48,997 nt of DNA from Chromera velia (lineage: Eukaryota; Sar; Chromeraceae). The notes under the pieces are model-generated. The model saw only the letters and a list, made by a program, of their open reading frames with translations, had not been told where the DNA came from and searched no databases. Positions 35,337-46,889 of this stretch are shown here, piece by piece; within the stretch, counting starts at the first letter, position 1; every line of letters starts with the position of its first letter. A program made the position numbers and the translations under genes. The stretch is taken from contig JAHBMJ010004416.1 of NCBI GenBank assembly GCA_018398765.1, positions 30,589 through 79,585 of the forward strand. Direction: 5' to 3'.

Positions 35337-36181
35337 ATGGTGAAGAAGAGGGAAAAGTGCGACGAGCATCCACGGTTCTTTCTGGAACTGGGAAAGCTCT
35401 ATGACTCATGCCGGAAGAAGGGCTCGGTCTGGGTCTGGATGAGAAGACGTCAGTCAGTCACTTTGTCTTTCCGTGGGTCCAAACAGTGTGCTACAACGTT
35501 CCTTCGACTTTCCTCACTCCACTCATCTTCTGCGGTGTGCCTGCGCTTACTGCATCACCGCCAATCCCTCCTGAATTGCGTCCTTCGTTCCGTCTTCTTC
35601 CAGCTGTCTCCTTTCTTCTTCTAAAGCTCTTCGGGTAATGTCTTCTCTTCTCTGCGGGACTCTTTTGTTTGAGATTTGCCTGTAGTTGTCCCCCTGCATG
35701 TCCTTGCTTCTTTCCCCACCCGTGCCCGTCTGCCTTCCCTTCATCTCTCTCAGCGCTTTTCCTCCCCTCATCGCAGTTCTTTCCTTGCGCCTTGCCTGCC
35801 CTCGTTGTTTTTTTGCTTCGTTCTTTCCACCTGCCTTTTCCCCTCCCTTCTTTTTTTCTTTCTTCCGTCTTGCCTTCCTTTCTTCTCCTATGTCTTTCTT
35901 CCTTTTTTCTTTTCTTTCTTGCTGATTTTCTGTCTTACTTTCTCTCTATCAGTATTTTTTCCTTTCCTCCTTCCTCCCTTCCGCGTGTTTTTTCTGTATT
36001 CCTTCCAGTTGTCCTTCCTTTTTTGTCCTCCTTTCCTTCGTTGCTTCTTCTCTGTTGTTCGTGCAGGCTGCTGGGAGGGAAGTGCGTGTGCAGATTCTCT
36101 AGCGCAAAGTGTGTGTTTCATCATTGAGAATCAGCTTGGCTCCAAGAAACTGAAGTGTGAAATCTGCAAGAATCAAACTCG

Positions 36182-36237
<56 letters not shown>

Positions 36238-37106
36238 ACATCTATGCAGACTACCGGAGCACATTTGGGACAAAAAGAGGAACGCTGCCGCGAAACGAAG
36301 ATGAACAGCCAGTGACCTTTGTGAGGGCGACAAATGGCAAGAAGAAGATCAGCACGATCGTCAGTGTGAGCGCATTTCATTCTCCCGATCCGCATTCTTG
36401 GCATATACATCCGAGGAGAAGAAGACGATCGGAACAACTGCAATTGCATTTGATTCTGTCTAATACCCAAATAGAGTACACCCGAAAGAAATGGAGCACA
36501 ACGGGAAACAACAGACGAAATAAGTGAACTGTGTTTCAAACAGTAAGATGATCCCTTTTTCCTTTTCTTTTCACTTCTTCCCTCGCTTTCCACCGAGTTC
36601 CTCCCGGCCTTCCGACCATTTCACCTTTCCACCCTCTCACTTTCCTTCTCTCCCAAGTTGAGAAGCAAAATTGATTTTGCGCCATTCAATCCATTCACAA
36701 TGTACATATTCAGTCGTGCATCGCATTCATTCCTAATGACGTTAGAGATTTCGGAGCCTATGATGCATTTTGTCTCTCCTCTGAGATTCATTTTGGCAGA
36801 AGAAGACCCAGCGTTCTCACCACCCTCCTGCTTTGTGAACGGACACAAAAAAGAACTGTGTAAACGAATGGATGAATGAATGAATCGGAGCAAGCTTGCG
36901 TAGTGGCTGTGAATAAGCGCACCGATGATCGATCAAACCGATCCATGCAGGTGGACAAGGAGTCCATGACGTCTTTCTCGTCCCAGCTGACACACGTCAT
37001 GCGCGTGAATGTGGACGGTTTGAAGAAGACACAAAAACAAAAGGGCCTGAAAGCAAAAAAGGCTCCACCAAGTGCGGAGGCCAGTCAAACGCAAAAGAAA
37101 GCATAG
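35337..37106 (+). CDS. SRP14: Signal recognition particle 14-kDa subunit
   Basis: SRP14 binds the Alu domain of SRP RNA together with SRP9 and slows translation elongation. Exons are 35337-35448, 36250-36365 and 36951-37106; the phases (1, then 0) close, giving 127 residues. FFLELGKLYDSCRKKGSVWV matches the first SRP14 helix and strand. RATNGKKKISTIVS matches the highly conserved RATDGKKKIST motif. HVMRVNVDGLKK matches the C-terminal LLRANMDGLKK segment, followed by a Lys/Ala-rich tail. The length fits the family. Intron 1 (801 bp) is CT-rich and ends with a (TG)n run just before the acceptor; its donor is GTCAGT. Intron 2 is 585 bp. The TIR element ends about 260 bp before the ATG. Confidence 0.95.
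36183..36234 (+). repeat. (TG)n next to the SRP14 exon 2 acceptor
   Basis: The pure TG run ends 15 bases before the AG at 36248-36249. Confidence 0.97.
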
Positions 37107-37665
37107 AGGGGCAAAGACTGAAAGTCAATAAGGTCATACGTCATGGGAACCGGGCCGACGTCCGATTTGACAGATCGGTGACAGATTCGGTGTGCGGGTC
37201 ACAGTGCCAGTGACTGTGCCACGAGGTCCGTGATTGTGTACGTGATTGTAGAAAAGAGGAAACAGACCTGAAAGCGGATATGAAACATCGGTACACAACT
37301 TTTGAAGCACAAACGTGATCCTAAACGTGATCCGCACACTGTTTTGTGATAATTTCTGTAGAATCCTAATACAGAAAACTAGAGATAAAAACTAGCAGAG
37401 TCCGACGATGATGATTATAGAATCTATAGATGATCAATTATTAAATAAATAATGATAATTAGGGGCTTAATTCGTAGTTGTGTGTAATAACATCAGATAT
37501 AACTCTAGAGATAACTCGTTATGTGTTAAAAACTGTAAGTCTGCAACCTCCTATTAATATTAAATTATACGTCGTCTGACACTTAGCCTGACTTAGGTTG
37601 GCCTAGCCTAGCACCTATAGGCTGTATAACTTAGCATACATAACTGATAAACTATATTATTATAT
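37107..37665. other. AT-rich region downstream of SRP14
   Basis: No gene is visible. It becomes AT-rich from about 37340. A short inverted repeat (CACAGTGCCAGTGACTGTG, near 37200) lies in the presumed 3' UTR. Confidence 0.6.
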
Positions 37666-37866
37666 ATTCAAATAGATATCTAGACTTACTAGTTACTATC
37701 AGAGTAGTAGAGTATAAGATTAAGCCGGGAAAGATATTAGAAAAGATACAGGCTCTTCTGGGGGCGTGGAGACTCATTCACTTGGCCTCTGCAATAGCAA
37801 AGTGTGGGGAACTGGTGATGAGGGGGGCAAGTGAGGAAGAAAAGATGTACATGGACTCTGCTACAC
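37666..37866 (+). repeat. Flanking direct repeat, copy 1 (LINE B fragment plus its flank)
   Basis: It matches 41152-41340 except for five transitions and one 12-bp extra stretch. From about 37713 it is translatable as reverse-transcriptase sequence (EYKIKPGK, ALLGAWRLIHLA, GELVMRGASEEEKMY). The first part is non-coding flank shared by both copies. Confidence 0.9.
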
Positions 37867-40800
37867 TCGCGTCTTTACGGTGAAAGCAACCTACTCATCC
37901 TGAATGGTCTGCAAGGGAAGTATAGGGGCAAAGACTTCCGCTTTTCAGGTGCTTGTACCTGTAAATTAAAGAACACAAAAAAAGAGATATCCGTTGTCGA
38001 TTATGCATTGGTTGACCCTTTCCTTCTCTCCTCTTGCACAGACTGGGAAATCGCTTTCGATAGACTGATTGGCTCCGATCATGACCATGCATCTATCTGT
38101 TTTTCTCTCCTCTCTTCTTCACTTGAGGCTGCAGGAAAGCGGACAGATGCCCCATCCCTGCAGCAGTGCCCCCCGCTTTACAGATCCATCAGAAAGGCAG
38201 CGGTGAAAGATGAGGATTTGCTGCCAATAGCGGCAGCAGCAAGAGAGCTGGTGGGAGAGGCATGGCAGGGACTCTGGGAGCATCATAGAGAAGTTGAACT
38301 ATTCGAAGAGCCTCCCCTTCCCCCACCCCCTCCTGTGTCTTCCTCCCCACCCTCCTCGACAGCCTTTTTGCCCTCTTCTTTGACCTCCTCCCCATTGAGC
38401 CCTCAAGATAAGAAAGACCGGTTGAAAGCCTTGGCCACAGCCTGGTGTCGGGTTTTGGTTGGACCAGTGAAAGAAGTAATAGCAAAAGCGACAGAGAAGC
38501 AACAGCACCCTACCTTCAAAACGTTGTTTAGAGAGAAGGAAGGGTGGTGGGATGAGGAATATAAAGAGCTGCAGGAATACCTGAAGAAAGTAAGGAAAGA
38601 AGTTAAGGACTGTACAAGTGGGGTGGAGAGAGAGTTAAAGCAGGAAAGGGTAGAAGGCATCTTAAAGAAAAGGAGAGAGATCTTCCGGCAGAAAAGGAAG
38701 AGATTTGAGAGAGCGGAAACTAAAAAAGCGAAGACACATTTGCTTAATGACCCCCTCTTTCTTTGGAAAGAAAGGAGAAAGTTGTCAAAAGACGGTCTGA
38801 GACCAGGGGCAAAAGACTTCTCAAACCATTGGGCACAGGTTTTTGGGGAGGGCAAAGAATTGCCAGAGCCTGATCCGGAGCCGGAGCCCCCGAAGCAATT
38901 CATTTTCTCGTATAAGCAGGTGACTGATCGTCTGAAAGGAATGGATAGAAAGAAAGCGGCAGGGCTCAATGGCATCTCTCCTTAACAACTCGACCTTTGC
39001 TTTTGTCACCCTCCCATCTCTCGCTTCCTTTTGTTTGTTTTCTTTAATTTAATGCATGCATATGCGTGTTGGCCTGATAACTGGAATTTGTTGAGAATCA
39101 TACCCGTCCCGAAAGATCCCCCTTCGCCACAGCCGAATGACTGGCGTCCAGTCCATGTCGTTAACCCCCTTGCAAAGCTCTTTGGTCTCCTTATGGATGA
39201 TAGAATCCGTCAGCAAGCTCGTTTTGACGACAGACAGATCAGGTTTAGGAAAGGGGTAGACACAAGAGAGGGGATCGGAGCAGTGGTAGGCTTGGTACAA
39301 GAATACAGAAGAGGCAAGAAGGGGCTCCTGGGCGGATTTGTCGACTTCTCAAAGGCGTTTGACTCTATCCCTCGGCTGAAGCTTCTGGTAAAGCTGCAGG
39401 CTGAGGGAATAGAGAAGAGAGATCTATTGATGATTGCATCAATGTATAGAGGCGTGAAAGCGAGAGTTGATGGGGACTCGGCTCTATTCCCGGAGGGGGC
39501 AGGGGTTAAGCAAGGTGATGCGTTATCCCCGTCACTTTTTCTATTATTCATTAATGACCTGCATGATGAGATTCAGAAAGGAAAAAGGGGAGATGGAAAG
39601 GAAACGGAGGGGGTTCACCTTGCTGGGGCCAGTTTGGGAAGTATAGGCTACGCTGATGATCTTGTCTTGTTTGCATACTCAGCAGCCAACCTCCAAGCAA
39701 AATTCGATGCCCTGGAGGGGTATTGCAGAAAGTGGGGGTTGAATGTCAATCTGAAGAAAACCAAGGTCCTGCGCCTTTATGAACACCGCGAGGACTGTAA
39801 CGGCATGATTTTGTACTAAGGGAAGGAAGTAGACTGGTATGATCAGTACAAATATTTGGGTTACCTTCTGTTTGAGGGAGGGGATTTGACTTGGTCGATT
39901 GAAGCACGCCTACGCAGTGCAGAGCGTACAATAGGGGCGGTGATTGGTCTGGCTGCAAGTCTGTCTGGGTTGCCTCTCGGGAGAAAGATGCAGCTGTTGA
40001 AGGCGTGCTGGGAGCTGGTAGCACTCTATAGCCTGGAGTGCTTTCCGATAAAAAAGGGAGACTGGGAGGCGATTGACAACTTGCGGCTCCGGTTTGTTCG
40101 ATGAACGGCCCGACTTCTGGTCAGGAGTTTGCGTGTACCCTCTCTTTTGTCTGTTAATTTAATGTCTGCTCGCGCGCTCTTGTATGCTCGTTTTGCTTCA
40201 TTCTGAATTGCACTTAGCCGTTCGCATCTCTGTATTCCTCAGGCTCTTTTGAATTTATGGAAGGGACCAGCGGGGCAGAAGCAAAGACGAGCCGTCAATG
40301 GTCTGTTCAGATGGGCAGGCCTTGACTTTTTGACGTCTCTCCCTGTCCGGAGCTCAGAAAGACAAGCCCCGAAGGGGAATTTGTTTGTTTCTGCCAAAAT
40401 TAAGGATGTCTGGGGAATGGAATGCATAAAAAGGGGAGACAGGGAAGAAATGGGCAACTTCCCCCTGTCTGCCTCTTTATCAGGACTACAGAGAGCTCTT
40501 CCGTCTTCTTTATGTTCTTCTCTATTTCTTTTGTCTTCAAAGAATGGCCCCAAGGTACGGATGTCCTGTCTGCCGAGAAGTGCCTTATGTGAGAAGATTG
40601 AGCCACTCCTAAGGACATTGATACTAAATCGGAAGGGTCTAACGGGGGGGGCCAACTCTCCGGGAGAGGTGTTTTGTCTGGCAGAGGGTTGTTCAAATAG
40701 AAGAAAAATTGATGATCTCTGGCACCGGCTTTCAGTATGCTCCAATTGGGTAGAAGCAAGAAATAAACTAAACAAAGTGGCAGAGGGAAAGAAAGGGAAG

Positions 40801-41151
40801 CAAAGGATTCAGAGAGAAGGAATTGAGGGATCGGATACAGCTAAAACAAAAACGAGGAAGATGCTGCTTTTGGCTTTACAAGTTGATCCATATGAAGCAT
40901 GCAGAGCCGTTTGTGATCTTTGTCACTCACTGTGCACGCCTGTCTCTGTGTGAACGCGACCTTTTCTTCTTCTGTTCGAGTTTTATATTACCACCTACAA
41001 TGCGCATGCTGCTCGTGAGCTGACCAAGCGAGCACTTCAGGGGATCTCGCGCTTAGCCTTATCTCTAGAGTTGAGTGATTGACGGTCTCTTGCATGAACA
41101 TAGGCTGCTGGGAGCACGGCTCCACTCTAGCAAAGCCAACTTCATTCATTC
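37867..41151 (+). mobile_element. LINE A: 5'-truncated non-LTR retrotransposon
   Basis: The element starts inside the endonuclease domain, continues through reverse transcriptase and a C-terminal Cys/His motif, then about 200 bp of non-coding sequence, and ends in a short (CATT)n tail at about 41139-41151. It is flanked by the direct repeats 37666-37866 and 41152-41340, as expected for target-primed insertion into LINE B. Confidence 0.8.
37885..40953 (+). pseudogene. LINE A endonuclease/reverse transcriptase, four in-frame stops
   Basis: One reading frame runs for about 3.1 kb. It carries the C-terminal half of an APE-type endonuclease (LLILNGLQGKYRG, then the SDHDHA catalytic end), reverse transcriptase (GFVDFSKAFDSIPRLKLLVK; AGVKQGDALSPSLFLLFIND; GYADDLVLFAYS) and a C-terminal C-x4-C...H-x4-C motif (FCLAEGC, HRLSVC). 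The only damage is four stops in the same frame, at 38983 (TAA), 39817 (TAA), 40102 (TGA) and 40204 (TGA); there are no frameshifts. Catalytic aspartates are intact. It is a dead copy unless the stops are read through. Confidence 0.85.
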
Positions 41152-42740
41152 ATTCAAATAGATATCTAGACTTACTAGTTACTATCAGAGTAGTAGAGTA
41201 TAAGATTAAGCCAGGAAAGATGCAGGCTCTTCTGGGGGCGTGGAGACTCATTCACTTGGCCTTTGTAATAGCAAAGTATGGGGAACTGGTGATGAGGGGG
41301 GCAAGTGAGGAAGAAAAGATGTACATAGACTCTGCTACACCTTTCCAGTTTGTATACAAGAAGGAATCAGGTACGCTCAACGCAATTTTTCTTTTGTTGA
41401 ATAATATTGCATCTACTTTTATGCTCTTTGTTGCTTTTTTAGATTTTACGAGGGCGTTCGATGAAGTGAGACACGAAAAACTATACAGAAAGCTGAAGAA
41501 AAACAAGTTGTTGGATTGGATGGCCGAGTGGATTGTGGAGTCAGTAAGAGACATCAGGATGAGCATGAAAAGAACGGACTGGTGGTGGAGAGAAAGGAAA
41601 AGGGGGGAGCAGAGAGGTCCTGCAGAGCCTGTCATTTACTCCATGTACACCAATGATATGCCTACCGAAATAAAAAGGAGAGCAGACAGAAAACTGGAGG
41701 GAAACAGACGATAGGCAGGAAAGATAGGGGCAAAGGTGTGTCTGCAGCCTGCAGGGTCCCTTGACATACGTGCACAGTGGACTTTAACGCAGGTCTGTAT
41801 GCAGACAACACGTTTCTTGAGTCCAATATAAAGAAGAAAAGGTTTTAAGGCATTACTAAAGGGAGCGGAAGGCTATGCAGAAGACATAGAAGTTCCCCTT
41901 TCGACCAAGTTAAGATGGATATTCTTTATGTAGGAAGAGGGGAAAGAGTCTTAGACCGGGAAAGAAGGAAGAAATATAAGTTCAGTCTAGTCGGAGGAGA
42001 ACTGAAAAGGGCATCTGAATACCCATACCTAGGCCTCTTGATAACAGATGACTGTTCGATAGAAAAGATGATGGATAAAAGATACACAAAGATAGAAAGA
42101 GCTTTCTACTCCCTAAAAGTAAAGATAGCAGTCGCAGGTGAGTTGCTCCTGAGTGTTTGTTTTGAGTAGTTCAGACAGATAGTTAGGGTAGTTTGGCTGT
42201 ATGGCTATGAAATCTATAGGAGAACAAAAAAGAGTTTCGAGAAATTTAACCAGCTACAGAGAAGGTTTGTGAGGTGGGTGCTGGGCATATAAAAAAAAAA
42301 AGTGTTGTATCAACGTATTTAGAGGGGGGTCTTCTTCTGATTGAGCTCGGGGTAGCTGATCGGACGCTGACATGGAGGGCCACTGTTCTAAAAAAGAAAA
42401 GAGAATCCCTTGTCTTCTATACATTAATCGATGCAGTTCAAAGAGGAGTAGACAGCAGACTAAAGGGAAAGGAAATGCATCTGTATGACTTCTTTTCCCA
42501 CCCAGAGGAGAGTGCAAGAGCGCTGTATGATAGAGGTGAACACCCATTCGACATAAGAAGAGCACTAGCACAGGCAGGCCAATAGCTTTCTTTTGAAACA
42601 AGAGACAGAATAGTTAGATGGTTGACAGAAAGAAACGTAAATGAGATAGAAAAGAGAAAGAAGAAAGTGTTTAAGAGACAGGTTGAATAAACAATTAAGA
42701 CAAGAAAAAGAGAAGAGCAGGTGAGACTGACTCAGTTTGA
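41152..42740 (+). mobile_element. LINE B reverse-transcriptase remnant
   Basis: Broken frames encode a second, distinct reverse transcriptase: LLGAWRLIHLA, then FLDFTRAFDEVRHEKLYRKL (motif A), VIYSMYTNDMPTEI, LYADNTFLES (motif C, near 41795-41815, with YADN instead of YADD), ASEYPYLGLLITDD and a C-terminal part up to about 42740. Several stops and frameshifts are present. The first 189 bp are the second copy of the flanking repeat. Confidence 0.75.
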
Positions 42741-43600
42741 AGGGGTTTTGGGTTGACACAGAGGGGTGAAGAACGGAAATCACCTTCATTTGCGGTCTTT
42801 CCTTGAGAAAAAAGAAAATACAGAAAGAAACAGTAGTGCACCATGCACTCCATGCGTACATCAGAGAAGAAGAAATCGGAAAAGCCCCCTCTTGCTATAC
42901 CAAGCCGGCGGCTTAGTCAGTACATAGAAGGAAAGTAGCATTTAGACTTGGAGAAAGAAGCTTCGCTGTCACAAAAGGAAAAGTGCCACAAAAAGGTAAA
43001 CAGAGAGTCATTGTGCCACTTGAGAAACGAATTTCTCAATTCTGTTTTGACTTGTTTGACCTTTCAGTCCTTGAAGATGAAGTCCCTGTCCTTACAGAAT
43101 GCCCAGTGCACGAATAGGAAAGAGAGGAATGCATTGGCTAGTATCTGGCACAAGGTTGAATAGACGAGAGAGACAAGAGAGCAATGCGTATAAAAAAGTC
43201 AGAAGGGGATAAAAAAATTGACAAAATAGCCCTGTTCACTTTCTTTGTTAACGAAGCAGACTACCATGTGAATACACTTATAAAAAGAATCTTGATGAGG
43301 CGAAGAGTGTGAGGAAGATGCAAAAAGGAACTTCAGGATGCTTTTCGAGATATGACTGCTGAACAGCTCACAGAAATCCATGACAAAGAAGAGAAGGGGA
43401 AAGGAAACAGAGAGCCGCATTCTAAGGTAGAAGATCTGATCGATATGCTTTATCAGATAAAAAGAGTAAGAGAGATGGGCTCTGCACATAGGCATAAAGC
43501 TGCAAAAATAATAGAGGATACATGCTACCACTCCACCCCTGCCGTGTATCACTCTGTCTTTCACTCGCACTTCGTCAAAGAAAATTAAGCATAATTCAAG
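42741..43600 (+). other. Probable LINE-derived remnant
   Basis: Purine-rich sequence with short Lys/Glu-rich frames. The longest, 43352-43588, reads like real protein (EDLIDMLYQIKRVREMG, AAKIIEDTCYH) and is preceded in another frame by related-looking sequence. It may be the 3' end of LINE B or of another copy. I do not recognise a domain. Confidence 0.4.
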
Positions 43601-44270
43601 CATAATCTCATCTTATCCTGGGACTACTTGGGACTGTAATTCAAATATATCCATATTTGTCGGCAGTTGCAATGGTTTTGAAGTGTAAGGCAAGAAATGT
43701 ATGTATCATAATGGGATGTGTTGTTGGATGTATGCGCGCATCATATGGAGTAATGTGCATGAATGTATGGTGCAAAGCGGATATCAGATAACTGGTACGC
43801 AGGTTTAGAATACCATGTAATCCTGTAATCCTGTAAATTAGGCTGTAATCACTATAGTACAATCATAAAAATAATGGAGGTTACACTATATAGTGGCGTT
43901 AGCCGTTACTAATATAACTTTGTTACATATATATGGCCCGAAGGCGCATATTACGTTTTGTGTGGTACGTAATATAAGCTGAAATGTAAATGTTACGGTT
44001 AAGGGCGTAATTTATGCAAAGTTATCCTTAGATGGTAGGAAAGCACTTGAACAACAAGCGTTAACTACAAAGTTGTATCAACTGATTGTAAACTAATTCA
44101 CAACTAATTTAGAAATACGGATTCTAGCACGGATTTGATGCAACAATCGTTGTTCATGTAATGTTTAAGTTTAATAAAACCTAATCAGTCGTTCTTACTG
44201 TAGTAATTGAGGGCTGATTTGATTTATTCGAAGCTTAGACATTTGTGCGGTAGCAATGATAGTGGGCGTT
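43601..44270. other. AT-rich region between LINE remnants
   Basis: No coding signal. AT-rich, with several CATAT/TGTAAT-like words. Confidence 0.6.
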
Positions 44271-44773
44271 TTTAAGTTTTGTTGTTGATCTGATTCAGTA
44301 GATCTCCAGACTGGCGTAGTAGTCTCAATCTATCCTTCTTCTTCCTCTGTTTTGAAGTCCTTCACTCCCTCTGCTTCCTCTTCTCCCCCCTGAGCCCCCT
44401 CTTGATGGCTCAACTCCTCTCTCCCCTCCTCTTCCTGGTTTTGGGGGAGGGCCCAGGTCCCGCGATCTTTGGAGGTGGAACTCTTCGAGGTCCCCCTCTC
44501 AAGCCAAGAACGAAGGGATGGATTGGCAGTTAGCTAGGAGCTTGGCGGCCTTGGCGGCCTTACAAGTAAATACTTAAGCATCTTTCAAGTCTGCAAAGTC
44601 ATTTTGCCTCTATCACAAGCAGCAGAACCGTACGTAAAACGTCTTAAACAGTTCAAAGTTGAGAATGTTGCAGTCTCCAGAGCAACAGCATCATAATATC
44701 TCTTTGCGTCTCGTTCTCTGACTTCTTTTCGGATACGGGAAGGGCCAAGAGACGATGAAGGACAAGAAGGTTG

Positions 44774-46372
44774 ATGTTGCTGTCGGCCACTTCCAGAGGA
44801 GAGGAAGAAGAGGAGGAGGAGGAGGAGGAGGAGGACGAGGAAAGGAAGGAGGAGACGGAAAAGGACAAAGAAGAGAAAAGATCGTTCGACCTAACACAAC
44901 TCTTCACCGTTCTGAGAAATGCAATCATTCCATCAGTAGACAAGATCGTGGGAAAGAAGCTCAAGAAAGGCCTCAAACCCCTAAAAAAAGAAATAGTGGA
45001 ATCCAAGAACGGACAGGCAGAGTTGAGAAAGGATATGAAACGAATACAAGAGTGGACCAAAAATGAGATAGCACAATTGAAAGAATCAGGGGGCGAAAGC
45101 CTGGAGGTTTTCATAGAGAAGGTGAGGCAAAGGATATGGCTGTTCCTTGGCCTAGGCCTTGACAGAAGAGACCTGAAAGAAGGGCTGAAAGAATTCCTGA
45201 CAAGAGCAGCACAGATCAGGAAGCCAGTGGGGAGAGGAGACGGGCCTGAAGAGGCAGCAGCATGGGCAGAGAGGTTAGAGAAGGGGGCAAGCTCTATCAC
45301 CAGCAGGAAGCACAAGAGATAGGGGAACACTACGACGGTGACATTTGTAAGAAACTTGAAGAAAGAGGGATGCACAGGACGCAGACTCTCTTTTCTCTGA
45401 GAACCAGACCCTGGAAATGGAGGTCAGGAAGCATATCTGGTGTATTATGCCCAGGACAGAGGAGGAGCAGAGAAAAACAGTGGTCAAATGGGCAACAATG
45501 ACACTCCAGGATGAAGAAAAGACGGAGGAAGAGAAGAAGGAAGCAAAGGAGGCCCTACAGAGAGTGGGGGAGAAGGTTCCGGGAGAAGAAAGAGAGGAGC
45601 AGACAGGAAGGGGTACAAGAAGGGGTACAAAAAGAGAGAGAGTGCAGACACCTAAATCATCAGGCTTAAGGCACAGAGCAAGGACACTGTCAGGCCCAGG
45701 GAGAGACGGTGCGGGAAATGGGGAGGAGGGGGAGGACGCAGACATGCGGTGAATGAAGAGGGAGGGGAGGGGAAGGACCGACCCCCCCCCAAAGACAGGA
45801 AAGGTCACATAGAGGAGGAGGAGAGAAGGAAGAGGATAGAGCTCATGGGAATAGAAATGAAGAAAATAGAAGAACTGATTCATAGAGAAGAGAGAAGGTG
45901 TAGAAAGCTGCAGAGAAAAGAAAAAGAAATAGAGAGAGAGGCACGAGAAGAGGCAGAGTGGTGCGTGATTGAGGCATTGGAGGAGACAAGAATGTTTAAC
46001 AGTCAGAGAACCAGAATCGAACAGAAAGAAGAGGTCGAGAAGGAAAAGAAAGGCCCAGGGATGGAGTTATTCCAAAGAAACAAGTTCGCTGTCCTAGCGG
46101 AAGAGGCAGATGAAAAGGAAGAAGGGATGGAGGAGGAGGGGTGGAAGAAGGATGGGAAAGGGAAAGGGAGGAGGGAAAGGCACACCAAAGGTTCTGGTGG
46201 TTGCAATCGCTCATGTGCAGAAAGAAAAAAGGCCAAAGAACAGACCCAAAAAGAGAAAGCGGCATTCTCTCTGTCAAATTCTGACTTTGCACGAGAGAGT
46301 GGGAGGACGCACCATCTTCCTACCAAGGCGACAGGACAGGACAAGGCAATCAAACCCAAAGACCCTAGTTAG
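44774..46372 (+). pseudogene. LINE C ORF1 (gag-like), frameshifted
   Basis: From ATG 44774 the product is acidic and then coiled-coil-like (LTQLFTVLRNAIIPSVDK, LRKDMKRIQEWTKNEI, FIEKVRQRIWLFLGLGL). The frame stops at 45320 and continues in another frame (45417-45752), then in a third (45749-46372) with Arg/Glu-rich helices and FQRNKFAVLAEEA. A nucleic-acid-binding ORF1 role is inferred from position and composition; no zinc knuckle was identified. Confidence 0.6.
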
Positions 46373-46889
46373 CCACTAGGGGAGGAGGGGACGGGAGGAC
46401 TGATAGCAACGCTAGAGGTCCTCCTGACGCCGGTAAGCGGGTATGGGACGGGTCGCGGTGAAACTCTTACAATCATAAAACAGACTGAGAAGAAAACAGT
46501 TTCTCCCCCTCCCCCTCTCCGTGTATGCAGACACAGTGGAGGAGACGGAGGCCGAAGGGAACTTGAGGAGCGAAGAGAACCTGCAGCAGGAGAACGGTAC
46601 CAGACTTGGGCATGTGACAGAAGCCAGAGCGAGATTGCAGGGCCAAGGGATGGGCAGGGATCTTGGGGAACGGAGGGTAGGGAAGGGAGGGTATGGAAAG
46701 GGGGGGCAGAAAGAAGAAAACGAAAAAGTAAGAATGAGCAAGAACAGAGGACGTGGGAAGAGAAAGATGCCTCAGAGAGAGACTCGACCGAAAGATACGA
46801 CAAAGATTCCTTCAAACATGATGCAGCGCGCTCTTCAATTTCTGTGACAAGCTCAGTCTCAACTTCGCAGGCATATTTATTTAAATTAA

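Noticed and set aside
35676-36527. 283-codon plus-strand frame
   Set aside because: Most of it is CT-rich intron 1 of SRP14; only its last part (from 36250) is real exon 2.
37666-41340. The two direct repeats as LTRs of one element
   Set aside because: They contain reverse-transcriptase coding sequence of LINE B and non-element flank, lack TG...CA ends, and the internal element is a non-LTR type with a (CATT)n tail.
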